Position numbers and translations under genes: made by a program. This document shows, piece after piece, positions 53,100-62,132 of a stretch of DNA of 64,000 nucleotides. The notes under the pieces were generated by a model that was not told the DNA's origin, searched no databases, and saw nothing but the letters and a program-made list of their open reading frames with translations. Each line of letters begins with the position of its first letter. The stretch's first letter is position 1. This DNA comes from an uncultured Peptostreptococcaceae bacterium. Its GTDB lineage: Bacteria > Bacillota > Clostridia > Peptostreptococcales > Anaerovoracaceae. Location of the stretch: the NCBI GenBank assembly GCA_910588185.1, contig CAJUQR010000001.1, positions 1 through 64,000 on the forward strand. Reading direction: 5' to 3'.

Positions 53100-54029
53100 A
53101 TGGCACTGGTAACTACAAAAGATATGTTCGCAAAAGCTCTGAATTCAGATTATGCTATTGGAGCTTTTAATGTAAACAATATGGAGATAATACAAGGAAT
53201 TGTTGAAGCGGCCCAAGCCGAAAAATCAGCGCTTATTCTTCAAGTTTCTGCAGGAGCAAGAAAGTATGCAAAGCCTGCATACTTAACTAAATTAGTGGAA
53301 GCTGCCATAGAAGATACAGGTCTTGATATCGCTCTTCATCTTGACCACGGTGAAGATTTTGATATATGTAAAAAATGTGTAGATGATGGATTTACTTCCG
53401 TTATGATAGACGGTTCTAAACATCCTTTTGAAGAAAATATAAAACTTACTAAAGAGGTCGTTGAATATGCCCATGCGCATGGTGTTGTAGTAGAAGCCGA
53501 ACTGGGCAAGCTGGCCGGCGTAGAAGACAACATAAAAGTTGATGCAAGATCTGCTACTTTTACTGACCCTGAAGAAGCCGCTGAGTTCGTAGCAAAGACA
53601 GGTGTTGATTCTCTTGCTATCGCCATAGGAACAAGCCATGGCGCATATAAATTCAAAGGAGAACCATACTTAGACTTTGAAAGACTAAAAGCAATTCATA
53701 AGCTTATACCCGAAACTCCTCTTGTACTACATGGAGCTTCCACTGTATTAAAAGAATTCGTTGATAAATGTAATGATTTTGGCGGAGACATTCCGGGAGC
53801 TCAAGGTGTCCCTGAAGAGATGATTAAGGAAGCTACGAAGTACGGAATATGTAAGGTCAACATAGATACAGATCTTAGACTTGCGCTCACCGCAGAAGTC
53901 AGAAAATTCTTGTCAAAGAATCCGGCTGAATTTGATCCACGTAAATATTTAGGTCCGGGAAGAGATGCAATTAAGGCGATGGTACAGCATAAGATTAAAG
54001 ATGTACTTAATTCTTCAGGTTCTTTATAG
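53100..54029 (+). CDS. fba: Class II fructose-1,6-bisphosphate aldolase
   Basis: The glycolytic enzyme cleaves fructose 1,6-bisphosphate to two triose phosphates using zinc. The 309-residue protein carries LHLDHGEDFD (about residues 79-88, with a zinc histidine), AELGKLAGVED, IAIGTSHGAYKF, and LHGASTVL. It is of the family's usual length and begins MALVTTKDMFAKA after AAGAGGAGG. Transcription may come from its own promoter or from the preceding small gene. A terminator follows. Confidence 0.96.
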   Translation: MALVTTKDMFAKALNSDYAIGAFNVNNMEIIQGIVEAAQAEKSALILQVSAGARKYAKPAYLTKLVEAAIEDTGLDIALHLDHGEDFDICKKCVDDGFTSVMIDGSKHPFEENIKLTKEVVEYAHAHGVVVEAELGKLAGVEDNIKVDARSATFTDPEEAAEFVAKTGVDSLAIAIGTSHGAYKFKGEPYLDFERLKAIHKLIPETPLVLHGASTVLKEFVDKCNDFGGDIPGAQGVPEEMIKEATKYGICKVNIDTDLRLALTAEVRKFLSKNPAEFDPRKYLGPGRDAIKAMVQHKIKDVLNSSGSL

Positions 54030-54054
54030 TTTAAAATTCTAAAATGAATTTAAA

Positions 54055-54105
54055 AACCCTTTTCGTTAAACTCTTTTATCAAAGCTTAATGAAAAGGGTT
54101 ATTTA
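54055..54105. terminator. Terminator between fba and the YiiX-like gene
   Basis: AACCCTTTTC.TTAA and TTAA.GAAAAGGGTT pair, followed by ATTTATTT. It lies between convergent genes. Confidence 0.75.
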
Positions 54106-54111
54106 TTTGCA

Positions 54112-54660
54112 TTAAATTGCAATACTACTTTCTCTCAGCTGCCTGATATTGCCGCTGAAAATCTCGCGTGTCTCAGGCAAATCACGCAAATCCATAGGTT
54201 TTACTACTGTTCTTTTTGTCTCACCTATTTCCTTCACAGCACCTGATTTGAGTAAAGCATAATACACAAACTCGGAGCAATAAAAGTGATTCGCTCTCTT
54301 AATTTTTTTATCAAATATACATCCAAACAATCCCAGTATATTATATCTGTATCTTTCCTTATCTTTTTCCATGTTCTTTATAAGCTTTTTCAATTTCAGA
54401 TATGATATATTTGTCACTTCAATTTCATAAACTGCACAAGCCATATCGTCAGAATCCCCCATAATGCCGTGATATAAGCTTTCTCTCATAAACCCAGCCG
54501 GTAACATTGCGTATTTATACTTTCTTGTAAAGCTATATAACCCTTCAAATTCAGGGTCCAAAGATATTGAAGCATGGGTATATTTACCCTTTGTAAATTG
54601 ATATACTATTCGAGAGCAGACAGTATTGCTCTTCGTAAGAAGTATGTAAATCTTTTTCAT
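54112..54660 (-). CDS. YiiX-like permuted NlpC/P60 cysteine hydrolase
   Basis: This 182-residue protein has the permuted papain-like arrangement: a histidine early in KGKYTHASISLD (about His 29) and a cysteine late in NHFYCSEFVYYALLKSG (about Cys 127). These family enzymes act on lipids or peptide bonds, mostly uncharacterised. No signal peptide is evident. It stands alone between fba and the nicotinate phosphoribosyltransferase gene. The substrate is unknown. Confidence 0.75.
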   Translation of the reverse strand: MKKIYILLTKSNTVCSRIVYQFTKGKYTHASISLDPEFEGLYSFTRKYKYAMLPAGFMRESLYHGIMGDSDDMACAVYEIEVTNISYLKLKKLIKNMEKDKERYRYNILGLFGCIFDKKIKRANHFYCSEFVYYALLKSGAVKEIGETKRTVVKPMDLRDLPETREIFSGNIRQLRESSIAI

Positions 54661-54747
54661 TTATTCCCCTTTTTGAAATTTTAATTTTTATACTAACATT
54701 ATATATCATTTTTTGATTAAAATCCTTAAAAAATTATTAGCAATTTA

Positions 54748-56181
54748 TTACTTTCCTGCATGGCTTTCAAGTAAATCGTTTTTCATATCCCAAAGTTTTT
54801 GTGACAAATCCACATAGTATGTCTGTGGATTTTCAAAACGCAGAGTTTCAGCCCAAAGGGTATCCACCTGTTCTTTGCAATATTCCTTTATCTCATCTAC
54901 AGACGGACTTTCATAGACGCAATTTCCCTTATCAAAAATTTGCACGCGCAAATCCTTTACAAAATAGTTTCTTATTTTTGTACGTTTCCACACTGCATTA
55001 GGGTCAAATATCTCATATTCATCAACTTCAGGTATGATTTCATCTGCAATTGTAATAACATCTCCACGTGCTTTGCCTGTGCTTTTATCATAAAGCCTGT
55101 ATAAATGTTTGAAGCCCGGATTGGTAATCTTTTCAACATTTTCAGAAATCTTGATTTTAGGAATCAATTCTCCGCCCGCTTCCAATGCAACCAGTTTGTA
55201 AACACCTCCAAATACCGGCTCTGACTTGGCTGTTATCAATCTTTCTCCAACGCCAAACGAGTCTATGCAAGCGCCCTCTAAGATTACGTCTCTTATTATA
55301 TATTCATCAAGTGAATTGGATACTACTATGGAACAATCCTCTAGCCCTGCTTCGTCCAACATTGCTCTCGCTTTCTTTGTAAGATACGCAACATCGCCCG
55401 AATCGATTCTTATACCCATCTTAGCCGGCTTCATCTCTTTAAATACTTTGATTGCAGCAGGAACTCCAGATTTTAAAACGTTATATGTGTCTACCAAAAG
55501 AACGCAATTGTCAGGATATATCTCAGCATACTTTTTAAAAGCAGAATATTCATCAGGATACATCTGAACCCAGCTGTGAGCCATTGTCCCAAGAGCTTTA
55601 ATTCCATAATCTCTATCTGCAATAGCACATGCTGTACCTGCACAGCCTCCGATATATGCCGCTCTTGCACCATATATAGCTGCATCTCCTCCATGAGCCC
55701 TTCTTGTTCCAAATTCCATTACGCTTCTACCCTTTGCAGCCCTAACTATACGATTGGCCTTTGTAGCTATAAGGCTCTGATGATTGACTGTAAGCAGAAT
55801 CATAGTTTCTACAAACTGTGCTTGCATAACCGGACCTCTGACAGTAATTATAGGTTCATGCGGAAAAATCGGGGTGCCTTCCGGAACAGACCATACATCA
55901 CATTCAAATTTGAAATCTCTCAAATAATTTAAGAACTCTTCGCAGAACATATTCTTACTTCTCAAAAATTCTATATCCTCATCTGTAAACTTGAGATTTT
56001 TAAAATAATCAATAAGCTGTTCTACTCCTGCCATTATAGCGTAGCCCCCTCCATCGGGGACTCTTCTAAAAAACATATCAAAATAAGCGACATTATCTGC
56101 CATACCGGTTTCAAAATAACCGTTTGCCATTGTAAGTTCATAAAAATCAGTCAGCATGGTCAGATTCATTTTATTTTTCAT
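54748..56181 (-). CDS. pncB: Nicotinate phosphoribosyltransferase
   Basis: This 477-residue enzyme makes nicotinate mononucleotide in NAD salvage. It has the typical opening NLTMLTDFYELTMANGYFETG, EFGTRRAHGGDAAIYGARAAYIGGCAGTA (residues about 160-190), GTMAHSWVQMYPDE with the histidine that is phosphorylated in the family, and RIDSGDVAYLTKKAR. GGAGG is 8 bases before the ATG at 56181, which I choose over the ATG at 56196. It follows uvrA closely, so it may share its transcript. Confidence 0.95.
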   Translation of the reverse strand: MKNKMNLTMLTDFYELTMANGYFETGMADNVAYFDMFFRRVPDGGGYAIMAGVEQLIDYFKNLKFTDEDIEFLRSKNMFCEEFLNYLRDFKFECDVWSVPEGTPIFPHEPIITVRGPVMQAQFVETMILLTVNHQSLIATKANRIVRAAKGRSVMEFGTRRAHGGDAAIYGARAAYIGGCAGTACAIADRDYGIKALGTMAHSWVQMYPDEYSAFKKYAEIYPDNCVLLVDTYNVLKSGVPAAIKVFKEMKPAKMGIRIDSGDVAYLTKKARAMLDEAGLEDCSIVVSNSLDEYIIRDVILEGACIDSFGVGERLITAKSEPVFGGVYKLVALEAGGELIPKIKISENVEKITNPGFKHLYRLYDKSTGKARGDVITIADEIIPEVDEYEIFDPNAVWKRTKIRNYFVKDLRVQIFDKGNCVYESPSVDEIKEYCKEQVDTLWAETLRFENPQTYYVDLSQKLWDMKNDLLESHAGK

Positions 56182-56204
56182 TTGGATGTCCTCCATCTTC
56201 CATT

Positions 56205-59036
56205 TTACAAAAGTTTCTTCAAAAATTGTCCTGTATAAGATTCTTCACATTCTGCCACTTGCTCTGGGGTTCCTGTTACTACTATAGTTCCGCCTCTGTT
56301 GCCTCCGTCAGGTCCAAGGTCTATTATATGATCCGCCCTTTTAATGACATCTAAATTATGCTCTATTACTACAACAGTATTGCCTGCGTCTACAAGCTTG
56401 TCCAATACGGATATAAGCTTATCTACGTCTGCAAAATGCAAACCTGTAGTAGGTTCATCAAGTATATAAAGAGTCTTTCCCGTACTGCGCTTAGACAGCT
56501 CTGTAGCCAACTTAACTCTCTGTGCCTCTCCTCCTGAAAGCTGAGTTGACGGCTGACCCAGTTTAATATATCCTAAGCCTACTTCTTCAAGGGTTTGCAG
56601 TTGCCTGCTTATGCTAGGAATATTCTTGAAAAATTCCAATGCTTCTGTGACGCTCATGTCCAATACATCAAATATATTTTTGCCTTTATATTTAACTTCA
56701 AGGGTTTCTCTGTTATATCTATGTCCCTTACATACCTCGCATGGCACATAAACGTCCGGCAAAAAATGCATTTCAATTTTTATTATACCATCTCCGCCGC
56801 ATGCTTCGCAACGCCCACCTTTAACATTAAAGCTAAATCTTCCCTTGCCATATCCTCTCATCTTTGCCTCCGGAAGACCTGCAAACAAATCTCTTATTCC
56901 TGTAAACATTCCTGTATATGTGGCAGGATTGGATCTGGGCGTCCTTCCAATGGGAGACTGATCTATATCTATAACTTTATCTATATTTTCTATACCTAAA
57001 ATCTCATCATGTTCCCCCGGCTCTTCGAGGGTTCTATTAGTTATTTTAGATACACCTTTGTACAATATTTCATTTATTAAACTGCTTTTGCCTGATCCCG
57101 AAACACCTGTAACGCATACCAGCTTGCCCAAAGGAAAATCAACATCAATATTTTTTAAATTATTCTGTCTTGCACCTTTTATGGTCAACGTATTACCATT
57201 TCCCGGTCTCCTTTTCTCAGGAACAAATATTTTTTTCTTTCCGGATAAATATTGTCCTGTCAGAGACTCTTTGCACTTCTTTATATCTTCTACCGTTCCC
57301 TGAACAACCAGTTCACCGCCGTTTACTCCGGCTCCAGGCCCTATATCAACGATATGATCTGCAACATACATGGTATCTTCATCATGCTCAACTACTACCA
57401 ACGTATTTCCTATATCAGTCAAATGTCTTAGCGTCGCAAGCAATTTTTCATTGTCTTTTTGATGAAGCCCTATGCTGGGCTCGTCCAAAATATAAAGGAC
57501 TCCAACAAGGCTTGAACCTATTTGTGTCGCAAGTCTTATTCTCTGAGATTCTCCTCCCGAAAGAGTACCGGCAGCTCTGCTAAGAGTAAGATAATCAAGC
57601 CCTACATCTATTAAAAATTTCAATCTTGCTTTTATCTCTTTTAAAACCTGATACGCAATTTTTTTATCTTTTTCAGATAACTCTAAGCTTTCTATAAAGT
57701 TTAAAGCTTCTCGTATAGACATTTCTGAAAGATCAGCTATATTTTTATCTCCAACTGTAACTGCCAAAACTTCCGGTTTTAACCTTTTTCCATGACACTC
57801 AGGGCACAAATCAATCTTCATATATTCTTCCATTTTGTTTTTGAAGTACTCAGAAGAGGTTTCCCTATAACGTCTCTCTATATTTTTTATGACTCCCTCA
57901 AAAGGTCTGTCTTGAAAAGATTTTGAACCTGTATTTTTGCTCACATAATAATATTTAATATGTCTTTCCCCTGTTCCATAAAGCAATTCCTGTATGAATT
58001 TTTTTGGCATTTCTTTGAGAGGTTTCTCGATGTCCACCCCGTTATCCTCTGCAAGGGCATTAACCATCTGTCTATAAAATCCGCTGAATTCCATAGACCC
58101 AAATATTAAATTAAGCGCTCCGTCAGGTATACTTATTTCATAATTTATAACTTTATCAGGATTAAGCTTTTGTGTAAATCCTATTCCATTGCACACGGGA
58201 CATGCTCCAAAAGGCGCATTAAAAGAAAACATTCTCGGTTCAAGTTCTTCTATACTGACTCCGTGGTCAGGACAGGCAAGTTTGCTGCTAAATGTCTTTT
58301 CATAATGATGGTCATAAAAATCTCCTATAACGTTTACAAGTCCCTCACCATGCTCCATCGCCAGTTCACAAGCCTCGGATATCCTGCTTTCTTGTCCCGG
58401 TTTAACTATGATTCTGTCCACAACTATTTCTATGTTATGTTTAAATGTCTTTTCTAATTTTATTTCATCTTCGCCAAGAAGCTTTATTTCTCCGTCAACC
58501 CTTACCCTCGTGAATCCTTCTTTAGTAATCCTTTCTAATATCTTTTCATGCTCTCCTTTGCGACCCCTTATAACAGGTGCAAGTATGAGTAATTTTGTGC
58601 CTTCAGGAAATTCCATTATGCTGTCTACCATCTGATCCACCGACTGGCTGGTTATAAGCTTGCCGCAAACAGGACAATGAGGTTTTCCTATACGAGCATA
58701 CAAAAGTCTCAGATAATCATGTATCTCAGTTACAGTTCCTACTGTGGAACGAGGGTTTTTGCTGGTTGTCTTTTGATCTATAGAAATTGCAGGGGACAAC
58801 CCTTCTATATATTCAACATTGGGTTTTTCCATCTGTCCCAAAAATTGACGTGCATAAGAAGAAAGGCTCTCCATATATCTTCTCTGCCCTTCGGCATAAA
58901 TAGTATCAAATGCAAGAGAAGACTTACCCGATCCTGACAGCCCTGTAAACACCACAAATTTATCCCTCGGTATTGTAACCGAAAGATTTTTCAAATTATT
59001 TTCGTTAGCACCTTTTATTACTATGTCTTTCGCCAT
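56205..59036 (-). CDS. uvrA: Excinuclease ABC subunit A
   Basis: The damage-recognition ATPase of nucleotide excision repair. The 943-residue protein has both ABC modules: P-loops GLSGSGKSSLAFDTIYAEGQ (about residue 31) and GVSGSGKSSLINEI (about 640), two ABC signatures (TLSGGESQRIRLATQIG, QLSGGEAQRVKLA), and zinc-finger cysteines (CPVCGKLI, CEACGGDG, CEVCKGHRY). Full family length. It follows uvrB by 34 bases in one operon. Confidence 0.97.
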   Translation of the reverse strand: MAKDIVIKGANENNLKNLSVTIPRDKFVVFTGLSGSGKSSLAFDTIYAEGQRRYMESLSSYARQFLGQMEKPNVEYIEGLSPAISIDQKTTSKNPRSTVGTVTEIHDYLRLLYARIGKPHCPVCGKLITSQSVDQMVDSIMEFPEGTKLLILAPVIRGRKGEHEKILERITKEGFTRVRVDGEIKLLGEDEIKLEKTFKHNIEIVVDRIIVKPGQESRISEACELAMEHGEGLVNVIGDFYDHHYEKTFSSKLACPDHGVSIEELEPRMFSFNAPFGACPVCNGIGFTQKLNPDKVINYEISIPDGALNLIFGSMEFSGFYRQMVNALAEDNGVDIEKPLKEMPKKFIQELLYGTGERHIKYYYVSKNTGSKSFQDRPFEGVIKNIERRYRETSSEYFKNKMEEYMKIDLCPECHGKRLKPEVLAVTVGDKNIADLSEMSIREALNFIESLELSEKDKKIAYQVLKEIKARLKFLIDVGLDYLTLSRAAGTLSGGESQRIRLATQIGSSLVGVLYILDEPSIGLHQKDNEKLLATLRHLTDIGNTLVVVEHDEDTMYVADHIVDIGPGAGVNGGELVVQGTVEDIKKCKESLTGQYLSGKKKIFVPEKRRPGNGNTLTIKGARQNNLKNIDVDFPLGKLVCVTGVSGSGKSSLINEILYKGVSKITNRTLEEPGEHDEILGIENIDKVIDIDQSPIGRTPRSNPATYTGMFTGIRDLFAGLPEAKMRGYGKGRFSFNVKGGRCEACGGDGIIKIEMHFLPDVYVPCEVCKGHRYNRETLEVKYKGKNIFDVLDMSVTEALEFFKNIPSISRQLQTLEEVGLGYIKLGQPSTQLSGGEAQRVKLATELSKRSTGKTLYILDEPTTGLHFADVDKLISVLDKLVDAGNTVVVIEHNLDVIKRADHIIDLGPDGGNRGGTIVVTGTPEQVAECEESYTGQFLKKLL

Positions 59037-59070
59037 ATTCTCTCCCCTTATAAAACAGCTCTCCTCTCAT

Positions 59071-61044
59071 TTAGAGCCTAACTTTATATTCAAATATTTT
59101 ATCTCTAAGCTGCGCTGCCCTTTCGAACTGTAAGTCTTTCGCTGCTTGCTTCATTTCTGTTTCTAAAGTCTTTATATAATTCATAAGTTCTTTCTTAGTC
59201 AGCTCTGTCGGACTCTTTCCTTTGTAAATATCTTCATCTTCCGCAACATGAGTAGCCTCAATTACTGAACGTATTGATTTGCTCACTGAAGTAGGCGTTA
59301 TACTGTGTTCTTCATTGTACTTGTTCTGTATAGTTCTTCTTCTGTCAGTCTCACTTATGGCCGCCTGCATAGCCTTGCTTATACTATCAGCATACATTAT
59401 AACTCTTCCATCGACATTTCGTGCTGCACGACCTATTGTTTGTATCAGAGAAGTTTCTGTACGCAAAAATCCTTCTTTATCTGCATCCAGTATTGCAACA
59501 AGAGATACTTCCGGAATATCGAGACCTTCTCTAAGCAGATTGATACCTACAAGTACATCAAAAACTCCCATTCTAAGGTCTCTTATTATCTCAAGTCTTT
59601 CCAGAGTATCCACTTCTGAATGAAGGTATCTAACCCTTATATCCACACCTTTTAGATAATCTGTCAGACTTTCAGCCATCTTCTTTGTCAACGTGGTAAT
59701 AAATACACGCTGCCCCTTTGCGGTAACTTTTTTTATCTCACCTATTAGATGGTCAATTTGACCATCTGTAGAATGTATCTCAATAGGTGGATCCAGCAAT
59801 CCCGTAGGTCTTATTATCTGCTCAGCGTTTATTCCTCCTGATTGTTCTCTTTCATAAGGTGCAGGAGTTGCGCTTACATACATTATTTGATTAACTAGAC
59901 CATTAAATTCATCAAATTTCAAAGGTCTGTTGTCTAATGCCGACGGCAATCTGAATCCGTAATCAACCAGAGAAGACTTCCTTGATCTGTCTCCTTCATA
60001 CATTGCTCTTAGCTGAGGCAGCATTACATGGGATTCATCTATCATTATTAAGAAATCTTTCGGAAAATAGTCTATAAGTGTATATGGTCTCGTTCCTGCG
60101 CCTAAACCATTTAAATGTCTCGAATAATTTTCTATTCCCTTACATGTACCTACTTCTCTGAGCATCTCAAGATCATATCTTGTCCTCTGCTCCACTCTCT
60201 GCGCTTCAAGTAGTTTTCCTCTGTCCTTAAACCATTGAACTCTTTCAGTTAATTCTTCATCTATTGTTTTAATAGCTTTCTCCATGTTCTCAGGAGATGT
60301 AACATAGTGAGATGCGGGATATATGGCAATATGTTCTCTAATACCAGTTATCTCCCCTGTTACAGGATTAATCTCTTTAATTGACTCAATCTCATCGCCA
60401 AATAATTCAACCCTTACAGCCGATTCAGCTCCTGATGGATATATATCTATTACGTCACCTCGCACACGGAACGAACCTCTGTCAAAGGAAAGGTCATTTC
60501 TGTTATATTGTATATCCACGAGTTTGCGCAAAATATCTCTTCTGCTTTTTTCCATTCCCGGTCTCAAAGAAAGCATTTGGTTCTCATAGTCAAACGGACT
60601 TCCCAGTCCGTATATGCATGATACGCTGGCAACAATTATTACATCTCTTCGTTCAGCCAAAGAAGCTGTTGCTGAGTGACGAAGCTTATCAATCTCATCG
60701 TTTATCTGCGAATCCTTTTCTATATAGGTGTCTGTAGAAGGTACATAAGCTTCCGGCTGATAATAATCATAATAACTTACAAAATACTCCACAGCATTTT
60801 CCGGAAAAAATTCTTTAAACTCTCCGTGAAGCTGTGCCGCCAATGTCTTGTTATGTGATATTATAAGTGTAGGTTTCTGTACCTTTTCTATAATCTTTGC
60901 CATTGTAAAGGTTTTTCCAGAACCTGTTACTCCCATAAGAGTCTGAGATTTTTTGCCGGCAAGAATACCTGCCGCAAGTTTTTCAACTGCCTGGGGCTGG
61001 TCTCCTGTCATCTCAAACGGAGCATGCACTTTGAATTCGTTCAT
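59071..61044 (-). CDS. uvrB: Excinuclease ABC subunit B
   Basis: The helicase-like partner of UvrA in excision repair. The 657-residue protein begins with the family's FEMTGDQPQAVEKL, has the Walker A GVTGSGKTFTMA (about residues 40-51), the beta-hairpin stretch YFVSYYDYYQPEAYVPSTDTYIEKDSQINDEIDKLRHSA, the helicase motif VGINLLREGLDIPEVSLVAILDADKEGFLR, and a C-terminal UVR domain (KDLQFERAAQLRDKIFEYK). Complete and directly upstream of uvrA. Confidence 0.98.
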   Translation of the reverse strand: MNEFKVHAPFEMTGDQPQAVEKLAAGILAGKKSQTLMGVTGSGKTFTMAKIIEKVQKPTLIISHNKTLAAQLHGEFKEFFPENAVEYFVSYYDYYQPEAYVPSTDTYIEKDSQINDEIDKLRHSATASLAERRDVIIVASVSCIYGLGSPFDYENQMLSLRPGMEKSRRDILRKLVDIQYNRNDLSFDRGSFRVRGDVIDIYPSGAESAVRVELFGDEIESIKEINPVTGEITGIREHIAIYPASHYVTSPENMEKAIKTIDEELTERVQWFKDRGKLLEAQRVEQRTRYDLEMLREVGTCKGIENYSRHLNGLGAGTRPYTLIDYFPKDFLIMIDESHVMLPQLRAMYEGDRSRKSSLVDYGFRLPSALDNRPLKFDEFNGLVNQIMYVSATPAPYEREQSGGINAEQIIRPTGLLDPPIEIHSTDGQIDHLIGEIKKVTAKGQRVFITTLTKKMAESLTDYLKGVDIRVRYLHSEVDTLERLEIIRDLRMGVFDVLVGINLLREGLDIPEVSLVAILDADKEGFLRTETSLIQTIGRAARNVDGRVIMYADSISKAMQAAISETDRRRTIQNKYNEEHSITPTSVSKSIRSVIEATHVAEDEDIYKGKSPTELTKKELMNYIKTLETEMKQAAKDLQFERAAQLRDKIFEYKVRL

Positions 61045-61091
61045 AATTTAAGAGCCTTTCTACATGTGTGCAAAATTTTTAAATAAATTTC

Positions 61092-61352
61092 TTATTCAAC
61101 AGTTTTCCATCTCTTTAAAGTCGGAAATAAATTCTTGCAATGTTCTTCCATTTCTTCATTGGTCATTCCTGCTTGCGCGCCAAACTGAGAACACATCTTT
61201 ATATATTCTTCCATTGATACTTTATCTATAAATTCGCCTTGCTCATAGCAGTATTTGCAATAATCAATATTAGTACTTCCATCTTTATTTGTCCCCAATT
61301 GTTCATCTGAATTTATAGGCATACCACAACTTTGACATATCTTTTTTTGCAT
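61092..61352 (-). CDS. Zinc ribbon protein, 86 residues
   Basis: This small protein matches the putative zinc-ribbon family seen in Bacillota: KICQSCGMPI and DYCKYCYEQGEF give a CX2C...CX2C set, followed by the helical segment SMEEYIKMCSQFGAQAGMTNEEMEEHCKNLFPTLKRW. A DNA- or protein-binding role is likely but unproven. Its upstream region carries a run of nine G residues that replaces a normal ribosome binding site. It is 47 bases before uvrB, in the same direction. Confidence 0.8.
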   Translation of the reverse strand: MQKKICQSCGMPINSDEQLGTNKDGSTNIDYCKYCYEQGEFIDKVSMEEYIKMCSQFGAQAGMTNEEMEEHCKNLFPTLKRWKTVE

Positions 61353-61359
61353 TTTTATA

Positions 61360-61368
61360 CCCCCCCCC
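61360..61368 (-). repeat. Poly-G tract of nine at the ribosome binding site
   Basis: On the minus strand GGGGGGGGG lies 7 bases before the ATG of the zinc-ribbon gene and takes the place of a Shine-Dalgarno sequence. Homopolymers of this length can slip. Confidence 0.7.
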
Positions 61369-61483
61369 GTTCAACTTCATTAATTTTATCCTGTTTTTAA
61401 ATTTTTTTATAAAATTACCTTAGATATTGTACCACAAAATATATTTTTATGCAAACAAATGTTCTCTTTTTGAATAATTCCCA

Positions 61484-62059
61484 CTATCTAAATAAAATCT
61501 CGCCGGTAGTGCTATCCATATTGTCTATTATTGCAAGTGACTCTAATCTATATCCTAAATTTCTTATAATCTTTCCTCCAGGCTGGAATCCTTTTTCTAT
61601 AGCTATACCTATTCCTTTTACTGATGCTCCTGCCTCATTGACAATCTTAATTAATCCTTGAAGTGCACACCCATTTGCAAGGAAATCATCTATTATGAGA
61701 ACTTTATCGTCTTCACTTATGAATTTCTTGGACACAATAACATGATTGGTTGTTTTATGTGTAAACGATTCAACTTCGGCAGTGTACATATCTCCATCCA
61801 AGTTTATGCTCTTCGACTTTTTTGCAAACACTACAGGCACTTCAAAATATCTGGCAGTAATGCATGCAATTCCTATCCCCGATGCTTCTATAGTCAATAT
61901 CTTAGTAAATTTTTCATCGGAGAAACGTCTTTTGAATTCTTCTCCTATCTGTTCAAAGAGTTTTATATCCATTTGGTGATTAAGAAAACTATCAACTTTC
62001 AGGACATTTTCTTCCTTAACTATTCCATCTGTTACTATCTTTTCTTCTAAAAAGTTCAT
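61484..62059 (-). CDS. xpt: Xanthine phosphoribosyltransferase
   Basis: This 191-residue enzyme converts xanthine (and often guanine) to the nucleotide with PRPP. The PRPP-binding motif is VLIIDDFLANGCALQGLIKIV (about residues 121-140), with ASGIGIACITARYFEVPVVFAKKSKSINLDG before it. It begins MNFLEEKIVTDGIVKEENVLKVDSFLNHQMD, typical of Xpt. In many Bacillota a guanine riboswitch precedes xpt; here only about 70 bases separate it from the sodium transporter and none is visible. Confidence 0.94.
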   Translation of the reverse strand: MNFLEEKIVTDGIVKEENVLKVDSFLNHQMDIKLFEQIGEEFKRRFSDEKFTKILTIEASGIGIACITARYFEVPVVFAKKSKSINLDGDMYTAEVESFTHKTTNHVIVSKKFISEDDKVLIIDDFLANGCALQGLIKIVNEAGASVKGIGIAIEKGFQPGGKIIRNLGYRLESLAIIDNMDSTTGEILFR

Positions 62060-62088
62060 TTACTCCTCCATCTACTGTATTATAACTA

Positions 62089-62117
62089 AAAAAGAGAGCC
62101 CCACAGGCTCTCTTGTT
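62089..62117 (-). terminator. Terminator of the sodium-dependent transporter gene
   Basis: AAGAGAGCC-CCACA-GGCTCTCTT is a 9-bp stem; the minus strand continues with TTT. It ends the upstream gene before xpt. Confidence 0.75.
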
Positions 62118-62132
62118 ATAAACATATTTTCT

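Noticed and set aside
62060..62132. Guanine riboswitch before xpt
   Set aside because: The 70-base gap contains a plain terminator hairpin and no purine-aptamer core.
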